Shown in pieces: positions 1-8,087 of a DNA stretch of 12,383 nt. The notes beneath the pieces were generated by a model, which saw nothing but the letters and a program-made list of their open reading frames with translations, was not told where the DNA came from and did no database searches. The position numbers were made by a program, and so were the translations under genes. This DNA comes from an uncultured Clostridia bacterium (GTDB lineage: Bacteria > Bacillota > Clostridia > Oscillospirales > CAG-272), in NCBI GenBank assembly GCA_946061315.1, contig CAMGRB010000019.1:1-12383 (forward strand). Direction: 5' to 3'. Positions within the stretch are counted from its first letter, which is position 1; every line of letters begins with the position of its first letter.

Positions 1-704
1 GCCGAGGGAATTGATTCGGCTTTTGACTCCTTGTCAAGCGGAATAATCTCCTCTTTTATTCTGTCGGGAGAGGTGTTAAGGTACGAGTCTGCCTGAACTG
101 CGTCCTCGCCCGAGCTTATCACCTTTGCGTGTGCCTCGTATTCTCTGACGGCTGATTTTACTATTCTGCCGAGATAGAAAAGCGAGAAGAAGTTTTCAAG
201 CCCGCAAAGGAAAAGTGAAATTCCCATAAGCAGAGTGAAAAATCTTTGGTTTTCGTCGGTCAGCTGTGTGCGAACGACAAGGAAACCGCCGACTATGGTA
301 AGTACGGATATTATTAAAAGGAACCACCACATTTTCAGCTTGTAGCGTTTTGCGCTTATAACCGTCTGTAGCTTGAACGAGCCGTCGATTATTATAAGTA
401 AGCCGATAAACATCGGATATACTTTTGCCACCTGGTCGGGAATTGCAAGACCGACCGCACCGCAAATTACTGTAAGGGAGGCAAAAACCACGGCAAACGC
501 AAACGGAACGCCTCTTTGTCTGTTTGCAAGGAGCGCTATTATCTGAACTATTCCGAAAACCAGCGCGGCGCCCGCTATTACGTAACTGACGGTACGCAGG
601 GACTCAATCGGGAAAATCGCAAAGCAAACGCCGACAGCGCAGAGAATTATAGAAACGAACAGATATCCCCATCTGAAATTTTTAATTGCATTTATAAGTT
701 TCAT
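1..704 (-). CDS. HdeD/DUF308-like multi-pass membrane protein (partial, C-terminus beyond window)
   Basis: I translated this frame directly: it is open from an ATG at 704 to the window edge, giving 234 codons, so the C-terminus is missing. The start has an AGGT ribosome binding site and begins MKLINAIKNFRWGYLF. About six hydrophobic segments are visible near residues 12-31, 38-59, 67-89, 95-110, 125-146 and 155-180, in pairs separated by short charged turns, followed by a hydrophilic, acid-rich cytoplasmic-type tail from about residue 185. The six-helix layout with Gly-rich helices and a short DGxFK-like turn resembles the HdeD/DUF308 family, a group of small membrane proteins of largely unknown function (HdeD is linked to acid resistance in enterobacteria). 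It is last in sight of the ABC-ABC-pyk operon, starting 21 nt after pyk ends. The family call is by pattern; function is not known. Confidence 0.7.
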   Translation of the reverse strand, partial: MKLINAIKNFRWGYLFVSIILCAVGVCFAIFPIESLRTVSYVIAGAALVFGIVQIIALLANRQRGVPFAFAVVFASLTVICGAVGLAIPDQVAKVYPMFIGLLIIIDGSFKLQTVISAKRYKLKMWWFLLIISVLTIVGGFLVVRTQLTDENQRFFTLLMGISLFLCGLENFFSLFYLGRIVKSAVREYEAHAKVISSGEDAVQADSYLNTSPDRIKEEIIPLDKESKAESIPS

Positions 705-725
705 TTTTACCTCGCTATCTTAACG

Positions 726-2138
726 TCAAATAACCTCTATCTTCATTATATTGGATGTGCCCTTTCCTCCGTTTATAATACCGCCGGTTATTACTATGGT
801 GTCACCTTTTTTGAGCTTGAAGGTATCCTTTGCCGCCTTCTTTGCCATATAGAAAAGAACGTCGGTGGAATTAACCGTTTCACACATAACGGGAGTAACG
901 CCCCACGAAAGAGCAAGCTTGCGCCACGTGCCCTCGCAGTTTGTAAGACCTATTATATCAACGGGAGAACGGAACCTCGATACCATACGCGCGGTAATTC
1001 CCGAGGTGGAGCAAACGACTATCGCCTTGGCGTGAATATCTATCGACATACAGCAGGTGGAGTGGGAAAGAGCGTCAACCGAGTTATTTATAATAAATCC
1101 CGAACGGGCAAAAAGATCTCCGTAATCTATGCTTGCCTCGGCTTGCTCGGCAATTTTAGACATTGTCTGAACGGTGAGAACGGGGTATTTGCCTGCGGCG
1201 GTTTCACCCGAGAGCATAATTGCGCTCGTTCCGTCATAGACGGCGTTTGCAACGTCGGATATCTCCGCACGGGTAGGACGGGGATTTTTTATCATTGATT
1301 CGAGCATTTCGGTAGCGGTGATAACGCGCTTGCCGAGCATTCTGCACTTCGTTATAAGGTATTTCTGAATTGCGGGCAGCTCCTCAAAGGGAATTTCAAC
1401 TCCCATATCGCCTCTGCCTATCATTATACCGTCACATTCCATGCAAATATCCTCGATATTGTCAACTCCCGAGCGATTTTCTATTTTGGCTATTATATCT
1501 ATATCACCGCCGCCGTTGGCTTTGAGAAAATCCTTTACGTCCTTGAGGTCCTGCCGCCTTGAAACGAAGGAGCAGGCTATAAAATCAACTCCGTGTTCGA
1601 TTCCGAAAAGTAAATCGCTCTTGTCCTGTTCGCTTAAATATTCCTGATGAAGCACCTTATTCGGGAAGCTCATACTCTTGGAGTTGGAAAGCTCGCCCCC
1701 TGCAATTACCTTGCATACGGCGTCTGTGTCTGTAAGACTTGTCACCTCAAAGATTACAAGACCGTTATTTACGAGAATACGGTCGCCTACGGCAAGGTCG
1801 TTTATCATTCCCTTGTAGGTAACGCTTACTCTTTTTTCGTCGCCTACTATATTTTCCGTCGTAAAGGAGAAAGTATCGCCGTCGTTTAAGAGAATTTTTC
1901 CGTCCTTAAACGTCCTTATTCTGTATTCGGGTCCCTTCGTGTCGAGCATTATGGCAATAGGCAAGCCGAGCTCCTCACGGATTTTTTTGATCATATTTAT
2001 CTTTTTGAGGTGATCCTCGTGGGTGCCGTGAGAGAAGTTAAGGCGGGCAACGTTCATACCTGCCAGGCAAAGCCCCCTCATTACCTCCTCATCGTCGCAC
2101 GCAGGACCTACTGTGCATACTATTTTTGTCTTTCTCAT
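726..2138 (-). CDS. pyk: Pyruvate kinase
   Basis: Catalyses the last step of glycolysis, phosphoenolpyruvate plus ADP to pyruvate plus ATP, in the cytoplasm. The 470-residue protein is the usual core length and lacks the extra C-terminal PEP-utiliser-like domain found in Bacillus enzymes. The N-terminal KTKIVCTVGPA and NFSHG motifs, the active-site segment IIAKIENRSG (Lys218, Glu220), the metal-site Asp244 in GRGDMGVEIP, and the ITATEMLESM / NPRPTRAE / LSGETAAGKYP block (about 273-319) are all present. Glu71 in DTKGPE sits at the position where Glu marks potassium-dependent enzymes (Lys marks independent ones), so K+ dependence is predicted. GRGD replaces the more common ARGD. The start overlaps the stop of the upstream ABC gene as ATGA and has a strong AAGGAGG site, so translation is probably coupled. 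The shared operon with an exporter is unusual. Confidence 0.97.
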   Translation of the reverse strand: MRKTKIVCTVGPACDDEEVMRGLCLAGMNVARLNFSHGTHEDHLKKINMIKKIREELGLPIAIMLDTKGPEYRIRTFKDGKILLNDGDTFSFTTENIVGDEKRVSVTYKGMINDLAVGDRILVNNGLVIFEVTSLTDTDAVCKVIAGGELSNSKSMSFPNKVLHQEYLSEQDKSDLLFGIEHGVDFIACSFVSRRQDLKDVKDFLKANGGGDIDIIAKIENRSGVDNIEDICMECDGIMIGRGDMGVEIPFEELPAIQKYLITKCRMLGKRVITATEMLESMIKNPRPTRAEISDVANAVYDGTSAIMLSGETAAGKYPVLTVQTMSKIAEQAEASIDYGDLFARSGFIINNSVDALSHSTCCMSIDIHAKAIVVCSTSGITARMVSRFRSPVDIIGLTNCEGTWRKLALSWGVTPVMCETVNSTDVLFYMAKKAAKDTFKLKKGDTIVITGGIINGGKGTSNIMKIEVI

Positions 2139-3904
2139 GATAAATCCTCCTTGTTTTCAAACTGACTGTTATATAGTACGGAATAAAATCCGTTGTTTTT
2201 AAGAAGCTGTTCGTGGTTGCCCTGTTCTATGACCTTGCCGTCCTTCATAACGAGAATAAGATCCGCTTCGCGTATTGTGGAAAGACGGTGGGCAACTATA
2301 AAGGACGTGCGCCCCCTCATAAGTCTTGCAAAAGCCTCCTGAATCTTTTCCTCGGTTCTTGTGTCTATTGACGAGGTAGCCTCGTCGAGAATAAGCATGG
2401 GAGGCAGGCAGAGCATAACTCTCGATATGCAAAGGAGCTGTTTTTGCCCTTGAGAGAGGGAGTTTTCCTCCTCAGATATTACGGTGTCATAGCCGTTTGG
2501 CAAACGCTTTATAAAGCCGTGAGCGTGGGAGGCTTTTGCCGCCTCGATAATTTCCTCATCGGTAGCATCGGGTCTGCCCATAGCGATATTTTCCCGCACG
2601 GTGCCGCTTTTTATCCACGTTTCCTGAAGCACCATTCCGTAGTTTTTACGAAGCGAGTGCCTTGTCAGGTCTTTTATATTATACCCATCAACAGATATTG
2701 ACCCGCCGCATACGTCGTAAAATCTCATAAGAAGATTTATAAGCGTTGTTTTTCCGCAACCCGTAGGACCTACAATGGCTATTCTCATACCCGGTCTTAC
2801 GTCGAGTGAAAGATGCTCAATAAGCTTTCTCTCGGGCACGTAGGAAAAGCTTACGTCGTCAAGCTTTACGTTGCCGTCCGCATCACAAAGTACGTGCGCG
2901 CCTTGGAAGTCGGGTATTTCCGCCTGCTCGTCTGTCAGCTCGAATATTCTCGATGCGCAGGCAAGAGCGTTTTGAAGCTCGGTTACAACGCCCGATATTT
3001 CGTTAAACGGCTTTGCGTACTGGTTTGCATAGTTAAGGAAGCAGAAAAGCGCACCTACCGTTATGGCTCCGCCACCGGAGCCGAGCGCCGCAAATGCGCC
3101 CGCAAGCGCCACACCCGAATATACGAGGGCGTTTATAAATCTCGTTGACGGATTGACAAGGGAGGAGAAGAATATCGCTTTTACGGAGCATTTTTTAAGT
3201 CTTTCGTTTACCTCGTCAAAATCCGCTATTGATTTTTCCTCGTGTGAAAAGGCCTTTACAACCTTTAAGTTGCTTATTGTTTCATCAACGACGGCGGTCT
3301 GTTCCGCCCTCGTTTTTGATTGGATATGGAACATATTATACGTGTTTTTTGCAATAAAGCTTGCAACGATAAGCGAAAGAGGTGTAAGCACGACTACCAC
3401 AAGCGTTATCTTCGCATTTATCGCCAGCATAAACACAAGTGTGCCGAGAATAGTCATAACGCCCGTAAAGAACTGCGTAAAGCCCATAAGCAGTCCGTCG
3501 GCAAACTGGTCGGTGTCGGCAATAACGCGGCTCACCGTTTCGCCGTAGGAGTGGGAGTCTATATATCCGAGCGGCAGTTTTTCTATCTTTGAAAAAGCGT
3601 CGTTCCTTACGTCCCTTACCACGTTGTAGGTTATTACGTTATTGATATTATTCATAATCCACTGCAAAAGTGCGGTGGCAACGGCAATGATAACCGCCCT
3701 TAAAAGAAGAGAGAAAATACCGTCGAAGTCAACGTTGTTTTTTCCGATTATAAGGTCTATCGCATCTCCAATGATTATCGGTATATAAAGTGTTGCGGCT
3801 ACCGTTGCAAGAGCGAGCAGGAGCGACAAAACGAGAAGAAAGCGATATTTCTTTATATACGAGAGCACCTTTTTTACGGTCGATTTCTGAAATTTCTTTT
3901 TCAT
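2135..3904 (-). CDS. ABC exporter half-transporter, catalytically intact subunit of a heterodimer
   Basis: Fused membrane and ATPase protein of the multidrug/lipid exporter type; 589 residues from the chosen start. The membrane domain (about 1-300) has six predicted helices and the ATPase follows: Walker A GPTGCGKT at 379-386, signature LSQGQ at 483-487, Walker B LILDE with catalytic Glu508, and H-loop His539 in VAHRLST. LSQGQ instead of LSGGQ, together with an intact Glu and His, is the pattern of the active-site-carrying partner in heterodimeric exporters such as TM287/288. I start it at ATG 3904: AAGGAGGG lies at 3913-3920, and the protein then begins one base after the upstream gene ends. 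An ATG at 3967 would add 21 residues read inside the upstream gene and has no such site. The substrate cannot be told. It overlaps pyk by 4 nt. Confidence 0.95.
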   Translation of the reverse strand: MKKKFQKSTVKKVLSYIKKYRFLLVLSLLLALATVAATLYIPIIIGDAIDLIIGKNNVDFDGIFSLLLRAVIIAVATALLQWIMNNINNVITYNVVRDVRNDAFSKIEKLPLGYIDSHSYGETVSRVIADTDQFADGLLMGFTQFFTGVMTILGTLVFMLAINAKITLVVVVLTPLSLIVASFIAKNTYNMFHIQSKTRAEQTAVVDETISNLKVVKAFSHEEKSIADFDEVNERLKKCSVKAIFFSSLVNPSTRFINALVYSGVALAGAFAALGSGGGAITVGALFCFLNYANQYAKPFNEISGVVTELQNALACASRIFELTDEQAEIPDFQGAHVLCDADGNVKLDDVSFSYVPERKLIEHLSLDVRPGMRIAIVGPTGCGKTTLINLLMRFYDVCGGSISVDGYNIKDLTRHSLRKNYGMVLQETWIKSGTVRENIAMGRPDATDEEIIEAAKASHAHGFIKRLPNGYDTVISEEENSLSQGQKQLLCISRVMLCLPPMLILDEATSSIDTRTEEKIQEAFARLMRGRTSFIVAHRLSTIREADLILVMKDGKVIEQGNHEQLLKNNGFYSVLYNSQFENKEDLS

Positions 3905-3905
3905 C

Positions 3906-5645
3906 TTACACACCCTCCTTTTTGAATTGAGAGTTGTAGATCTCGGAATATACGAGGCAGTTTTCAAGCAGGTCGGAGTGCGTTCCTATCCCGACCGCAC
4001 GCCCGTCGTCCATCACTATTATTTTATCCGCGTTCATTATAGATGAAGTCCTTTGCGAAACTATAAACGTCGTCGGATGATAATCTATTTTTGCAATGGC
4101 GCGGCGCAAAGCGGCGTCGGTTGCAAAATCGAGAGCAGAGGAGCTGTCGTCAAGTATCAGTATTTCGGGCTTTCTTACAAGCGCCCTCGCTATCGTAAAG
4201 CGTTGCCGCTGACCTCCCGACAGGTTTTTTCCGCCCTGTTCTATAACGCAGTCAAGCCCGCCCTCTTTGGATTTTAAGACGTCCGTTGCCTGTGCTATAT
4301 CAATGGCTTCCTTTATCTCCTCATCTGTCGCGTCGGGGTTGCCCCATTTCATATTTTCCCTTATCGTGCCCTTGAAAAGAGCGGCTTTTTGGGGAACAAG
4401 ACCTATCTTTTTCCTTAAATCTTCAAGCTTGTAGCTTCTGACGTCTTTGCCGTCAACCAGAACCTCACCCGAGCAGACGTCGTAAAACCTGCCGATAAGA
4501 TTTATAACCGAGGTTTTGCCCGAGCCCGTGCCGCCTATAATACCGACGGTTTCACCCGGCTTTACCTTAAAGCTTATATCGTCAAGAGAGTTTTCCTTTG
4601 ATGAAGCGTATCTTAACGAAACGTCGTTAAATTCAACGGCGTACTCCGTATCAACCTTTGCTTCATTCACGCTTTCTTCGGATATCTCGGGGTCGTTTAT
4701 CGAGGGTTTTATCTCAAATACGTCGGAGATCCTTTTTGCACAAGCGACGGATTTGGTAATCGTAATTATAAGATTTGCAAGCTTTATAAGCTCGATAAGT
4801 ATTTGCGACATATAGTTATAGAGCGCAACGACCTCGCCCTGCGAAAGAGCGCCGAAATTGACTCTTATTGCGCCCTGCCATATAAGCACGGATATTGCGA
4901 TATTTATAACCGCATACGTTGCGGGGTTCATAATGGCGGATATTTTGCCGACAAACTTCTGCGCCGCGTTCAGCTCGTTTGTTTGCCCGTAGAATTTCTT
5001 TTCCTCGTCGCTCTCCTTGCAAAACGCCCTTATCACGCGCGCACCCGTGAGGTTTTCTCTCGTCGTGCAAAGTACCTTGTCAAGCTTGCCCTGCACCTTT
5101 TTGTAAAGCGGTATCGTTGCGCACATAATGCCGAAAACGATAACGGACAAAACGGGAATAGTTACTGCAAAAACCACGGCGGCGTGAGCGTCGACGGTAA
5201 ACGCCATTATCATAGCGCCGAAAACGATAAACGGAGAGCGCAAAAGCAGGCGAAGCGTCATATTTACGCCCGACTGTACTTGGTTCATATCGCTCGTCAT
5301 TCTCGTTATCATCGTCGAGGTGCCGAGGGTATCTATTTCCGAGTGGGAAAGAGAAGCAATATGCGCAAAAAGCCCGTGCCTCAGCTGCGTTGCAAATCCG
5401 ACCGACGCTTTTGCGGCAAAGTATTGCGCAACAAGCGTGCACGAAAGACCGATGGCACCGAGCAGAGCCATCAAAAGACACATTTTAACTATATAGGGCT
5501 TGTCCGCATTTTTAATGCCGACGTCTATTATATTTGCAACTACGAGAGGGACAAGAAGCTCAAAACTTGCTTCAAGCAGTTTGAAAAGAGGACTTAAAAC
5601 GCACTCTTTACCGTATCCCTTTGCATAAACCAAAAGCTTTTTCAA
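3906..5645 (-). CDS. ABC exporter half-transporter, degenerate-site subunit of a heterodimer
   Basis: First gene of the operon; 579 residues from the chosen start. Membrane domain with six helices (about 1-310), then the ATPase: Walker A GGTGSGKT at 371-378, Q-loop Gln419, canonical signature LSGGQ at 475-479, Walker B ILILDD with Asp500 where the catalytic Glu should be, and Gln531 (VSQRTSS) in place of the H-loop His. The loss of both Glu and His, paired with a good LSGGQ, marks the degenerate-site partner in heterodimeric exporters (TM287/288, BmrCD, LmrCD type). Its LSGGQ would complete the working ATP site of the neighbouring subunit. I prefer the TTG at 5645 because GGAGG lies 5 nt upstream (5651-5655). 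The ATG at 5687 has no ribosome site and falls at the predicted transcription start. The spacing to the partner gene is 1 nt, which favours equal synthesis. Confidence 0.93.
   Translation of the reverse strand: MKKLLVYAKGYGKECVLSPLFKLLEASFELLVPLVVANIIDVGIKNADKPYIVKMCLLMALLGAIGLSCTLVAQYFAAKASVGFATQLRHGLFAHIASLSHSEIDTLGTSTMITRMTSDMNQVQSGVNMTLRLLLRSPFIVFGAMIMAFTVDAHAAVVFAVTIPVLSVIVFGIMCATIPLYKKVQGKLDKVLCTTRENLTGARVIRAFCKESDEEKKFYGQTNELNAAQKFVGKISAIMNPATYAVINIAISVLIWQGAIRVNFGALSQGEVVALYNYMSQILIELIKLANLIITITKSVACAKRISDVFEIKPSINDPEISEESVNEAKVDTEYAVEFNDVSLRYASSKENSLDDISFKVKPGETVGIIGGTGSGKTSVINLIGRFYDVCSGEVLVDGKDVRSYKLEDLRKKIGLVPQKAALFKGTIRENMKWGNPDATDEEIKEAIDIAQATDVLKSKEGGLDCVIEQGGKNLSGGQRQRFTIARALVRKPEILILDDSSSALDFATDAALRRAIAKIDYHPTTFIVSQRTSSIMNADKIIVMDDGRAVGIGTHSDLLENCLVYSEIYNSQFKKEGV
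3913..3920 (-). promoter_or_regulatory. Strong ribosome binding site that fixes the start of the second ABC gene
   Basis: AAGGAGGG on the minus strand, 8 nt before the ATG at 3904. It lies over the last codons of the upstream ABC gene and decides against the longer in-frame start at 3967. Confidence 0.8.
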
Positions 5646-5650
5646 GACAA

Positions 5651-5655
5651 CCTCC
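5651..5655 (-). promoter_or_regulatory. Ribosome binding site supporting a TTG start for the first ABC gene
   Basis: GGAGG on the minus strand, 5 nt before TTG 5645. The only upstream ATG (5687) lacks a comparable site. Confidence 0.65.
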
Positions 5656-5688
5656 GAAAAGACGTACCGCCTATCTCTATGATACATA

Positions 5689-5717
5689 ATTTTAACATAA
5701 AAATGCTTCTAATGCAA
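5689..5717 (-). promoter_or_regulatory. Predicted sigma-A promoter of the ABC-ABC-pyk operon
   Basis: On the minus strand TTGCAT (5712-5717) and TAAAAT (5689-5694) are separated by exactly 17 nt, predicting a transcript start near 5682. A second possible pair lies just upstream: TTAAAC (5742-5747), 17 nt, and a perfect TATAAT (5719-5724). The region between the rnj terminator and the ABC gene is strongly AT-rich. Either or both could be used. A start near 5682 leaves room for the GGAGG/TTG start at 5645 but not for the ATG at 5687. Confidence 0.55.
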
Positions 5718-5799
5718 TATTATAAGCAATATTTAACATATGTTTAACGAAAAATTATTTATTTCACCTTCTTCAAAGCGCAAAAGGCATTTTCACCGC

Positions 5800-5832
5800 A
5801 AAAAATAAGGACCGCCGTATCGTCGGCAGTCC
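5800..5832 (-). terminator. Rho-independent terminator after rnj
   Basis: Just after the rnj stop (5839), the minus strand forms a 9-bp stem, GGACTGCCG with CGGCGGTCC (one G-U pair; arms 5824-5832 and 5809-5817), with a 6-nt loop, followed by TTATTTTTT. It separates rnj from the downstream ABC operon. Confidence 0.85.
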
Positions 5833-5838
5833 GTAAAG

Positions 5839-7785
5839 TTAAATATTCATAAGGACGGGCAAAATTATCGGCTTGCGCTTTGTCTGTGCGTAAATATACT
5901 TCGATATAGACGCTTTCAGAAGATTTTTAAGCTCCGACCATTCGCGGACCCCGGAGGCAAGAGCATTTATAAGCGTCTTTTCGGCAATATCCTTCGTTGC
6001 GCTCATAAGCTCCTCGCTCTCTCTTACGTATACAAATCCCCTTGAAATTATATCGGGACCAGACATAAGAACACCCTCGTCCATGCTTATGGTGGCAACG
6101 GCTATTATAAGACCGTTTTCCGCAAGGTTCTTTCTGTCGCGCAAAACTATATTGCCAACATCCCCGATGCCCGTTCCGTCAATTAGCACCTTACCCGAGG
6201 GGACCGTGCCGCCAAAGCGCGCTCCGTCACCGTCAAGCTCTATCACCTTGCCTATATCGGAAACGAATATATTTTCGGGCTTCATTCCCATGCCTTCGGC
6301 AAGCTCCTTGTGCTGAATAAGATGCCTGTATTCGCCGTGTATGGGCATAAAAAATTCGGGCTTTGTAAGGGCGTGCATAAGCTTGAGCTCTTCCTGGCAG
6401 GCGTGACCCGAAACGTGCACCTCCACGCTTGAATCGTGGTAGACGTTTACGCCCCTTCTGTACATTTCGTTTACTATCTTGCCGACAAGGGGCTCGTTAC
6501 CGGGAATTGCGCTTGAACTCAATACTACAAGGTCTTTGTCTGTAAGTTGCACTTTATCGTGATCGGAAAACGCCATTCTGTAAAGGGCGGACATAGGCTC
6601 ACCCTGGCTTCCCGTTGTCACTATCGTGATTTTTTCGGGCGGATATTTTTTAATATCGTCGATGTCTATTATAACTCCGTCGGGCACGTTCATATAGCCG
6701 AGGCGCACCGCCGCATTTACAACGTTTACCATGCTTCTGCCGGTGACGGCAACCTTACGGTCATGCTTTATGCTCGAATTGATAATCTGCTGAACTCTGT
6801 GTACGTTAGATGAGAATGTGGCAATTATTATTCTTTTGTCCTCTGCGGAGGAGAATATCTTTTCAAGAGAGAAGCCTACTTTTCTCTCCGAAGGAGTATA
6901 TCCCGGTCGCTCAACGTTTGTGGATTCGCAAAGGAGCATACGCACCCCCTTGTTCCCAAGCTCGCCAAGGCGGGGAATATCCATCATTTCGCTCTCGATA
7001 GGGGTCGTGTCAAGCTTGAAATCTCCCGTGTGGATTATAACGCCCTGCGGCGTCGTTATCGCAAGAGCACACGCGTCCGCTATCGAGTGGTTTACGCGGA
7101 TAAACTCAACCTTGAATTTGCCGACGGTGACGGTATCTCCCGCCGATACGGTGTTGAGCTTTGCATTCTGGAGAAGCTTGTGCTCGGCAAGCTTGTTTTC
7201 GAGAATACCGAGGGTAAGCCTTGTTCCGTAAACGGGAACGTTTACGCTCCTTAAAAGATAGGGGAGCGAGCCGATATGGTCCTCGTGACCGTGAGTTATA
7301 AACACGCCGCGCAGTTTTTCCACGTTGTTTTCAATATAAGTAAAATCGGGCGTTACAAGATCAACTCCGAGCATATCGTCGTCGGGAAAGCCTATTCCGC
7401 AATCGACTACTATCATATCGTTTTCGCACTCGAAAACGGTTATGTTTTTGCCTATCTCGTTAAGTCCGCCAAGCGAAATGATTTTGACCTTTGGCGCGTC
7501 CTTGAAAGCATTTTTCGGTGCTTTTGCCGATTTTTTCGTATTTTTTCCGTACGGAGCGCGTGATTTTTTCGTATTTTTTACCTTTGAGGGTGCAAAAGCT
7601 TTTTCCTGCGCGTTTTCCGCCTTTTTCGACGTGTTTTCAGCCTTTTGCAGTTTTTCTTTTTTTGCTCCCGACTGCTTGCTCTTTTTCAGAGGCGATGCCT
7701 TCTTTGTATTCTTTGCCGCAGAGGACTTTGCTTTAGCGGGGGATCTTTTCCATTTGTTTATCTTGTTTTCCTTAATTTCTGTCAT
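5839..7785 (-). CDS. rnj: Ribonuclease J (metallo-beta-lactamase/beta-CASP) with Lys-rich N-terminal extension
   Basis: RNase J is a central RNA decay and maturation enzyme of Firmicutes with 5'-3' exonuclease and endonuclease activity, usually two-metal dependent. The core starts near residue 98 (KVKIISLGGLNEIGKN) and shows the metal motif HGHEDH at 165-170, the beta-CASP motifs around TTGSQGEP (390-397) and VSGHA (458-462), the PIHGEYRH block (481-488), and a C-terminal domain ending KRKPIILPVLMNI. At 648 residues it is about 95 longer than the typical 555-residue enzyme. The surplus is residues 1-97, a Lys/Ala/Ser/Asn-rich low-complexity stretch with KNTKK three times (25-29, 70-74, 81-85), likely disordered and RNA-binding. 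The ATG at 7785 has an AAAGGA site. It is monocistronic, with its own promoter, long leader and terminator. Confidence 0.96.
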   Translation of the reverse strand: MTEIKENKINKWKRSPAKAKSSAAKNTKKASPLKKSKQSGAKKEKLQKAENTSKKAENAQEKAFAPSKVKNTKKSRAPYGKNTKKSAKAPKNAFKDAPKVKIISLGGLNEIGKNITVFECENDMIVVDCGIGFPDDDMLGVDLVTPDFTYIENNVEKLRGVFITHGHEDHIGSLPYLLRSVNVPVYGTRLTLGILENKLAEHKLLQNAKLNTVSAGDTVTVGKFKVEFIRVNHSIADACALAITTPQGVIIHTGDFKLDTTPIESEMMDIPRLGELGNKGVRMLLCESTNVERPGYTPSERKVGFSLEKIFSSAEDKRIIIATFSSNVHRVQQIINSSIKHDRKVAVTGRSMVNVVNAAVRLGYMNVPDGVIIDIDDIKKYPPEKITIVTTGSQGEPMSALYRMAFSDHDKVQLTDKDLVVLSSSAIPGNEPLVGKIVNEMYRRGVNVYHDSSVEVHVSGHACQEELKLMHALTKPEFFMPIHGEYRHLIQHKELAEGMGMKPENIFVSDIGKVIELDGDGARFGGTVPSGKVLIDGTGIGDVGNIVLRDRKNLAENGLIIAVATISMDEGVLMSGPDIISRGFVYVRESEELMSATKDIAEKTLINALASGVREWSELKNLLKASISKYIYAQTKRKPIILPVLMNI

Positions 7786-7993
7786 AAATTTTCCTTTCTT
7801 AAAAGATTACGAAAGCATAAGAAAATACCGTCACTTAATGACGGGATTATATTCCGAAAAACCGCCAAGCGTGTAAAAACGTCCCCACGCTTCGTTTTTC
7901 GTGCTTTGTAAAACGAACGAATTATATATAAGTCCCGCCCGCCGATAGTGGAAAGGCTTTACAGCCGTCTGCGGAAGCGAAACGTTATAAACT
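7786..7993 (-). promoter_or_regulatory. Long structured 5' leader of rnj
   Basis: From the predicted transcript start near 7993 to the rnj ATG there is no convincing gene, but several hairpins occur on the minus strand. One is a 4-bp stem capped by a GUAA (GNRA) tetraloop (7955-7966), enclosed by CCGC/GCGG pairing. Another is an 8-bp stem UUCGUUUU/AAAACGAA (7891-7898 with 7910-7917). A 5-bp stem GCGUG/CACGC (7869-7873 with 7886-7890) and a 6-bp stem CCGUCA/UGACGG (7828-7833 with 7839-7844) follow. The loop of the third can also pair with the 3' arm of the second (7-bp AAAAACG with CGUUUUU, 7893-7899 with 7875-7881), an alternative fold or pseudoknot. I do not recognise a known riboswitch class. 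An in-frame ORF here starts upstream of the transcript and is rejected. Confidence 0.45.
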
Positions 7994-7999
7994 AACGGT

Positions 8000-8028
8000 A
8001 TTGTATCATAAAATAAGCAAATAGTCAA
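8000..8028 (-). promoter_or_regulatory. Strong sigma-A promoter of rnj
   Basis: On the minus strand TTGACT (8023-8028) and TACAAT (8000-8005) are 17 nt apart, a near-consensus vegetative promoter. The transcript start is expected near 7993, about 208 nt before the rnj start codon. The flanking stretch 8029-8087 is AT-rich and holds only a weak hairpin (ACGG/CCGT, about 8070-8085) after the preceding gene, so some read-through from the spmAB operon into rnj is possible. Confidence 0.8.
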
Positions 8029-8087
8029 TAAATAATTGAAAAAATATGTTCAGGCAATCAAAATTTACACGGCGGCAAAGACCGTTT

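Noticed and set aside
516..1298. Long plus-strand open frame antisense to pyk and the DUF308-like gene
   Set aside because: It is in the shadow of two clear minus-strand genes, has no family features, is rich in Tyr/Asn/Arg as reverse frames of this genome are, and spans a real intergenic gap.
4803..5597. 264-codon plus-strand open frame opposite the first ABC gene
   Set aside because: Composition is that of a reverse frame (many Arg, His, Tyr, Cys); the opposite strand has a complete ABC transporter with all motifs.
7442..7876. Phe-rich plus-strand frame resembling a membrane protein
   Set aside because: It is the complement of the Lys-rich rnj N-terminal extension (AAA/AAG read as TTT/CTT), which creates false hydrophobic segments.
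7831..8028. 65-codon minus-strand ORF upstream of rnj
   Set aside because: Its start codon lies in the -35 element of the rnj promoter, upstream of the predicted transcript start, with no ribosome site.
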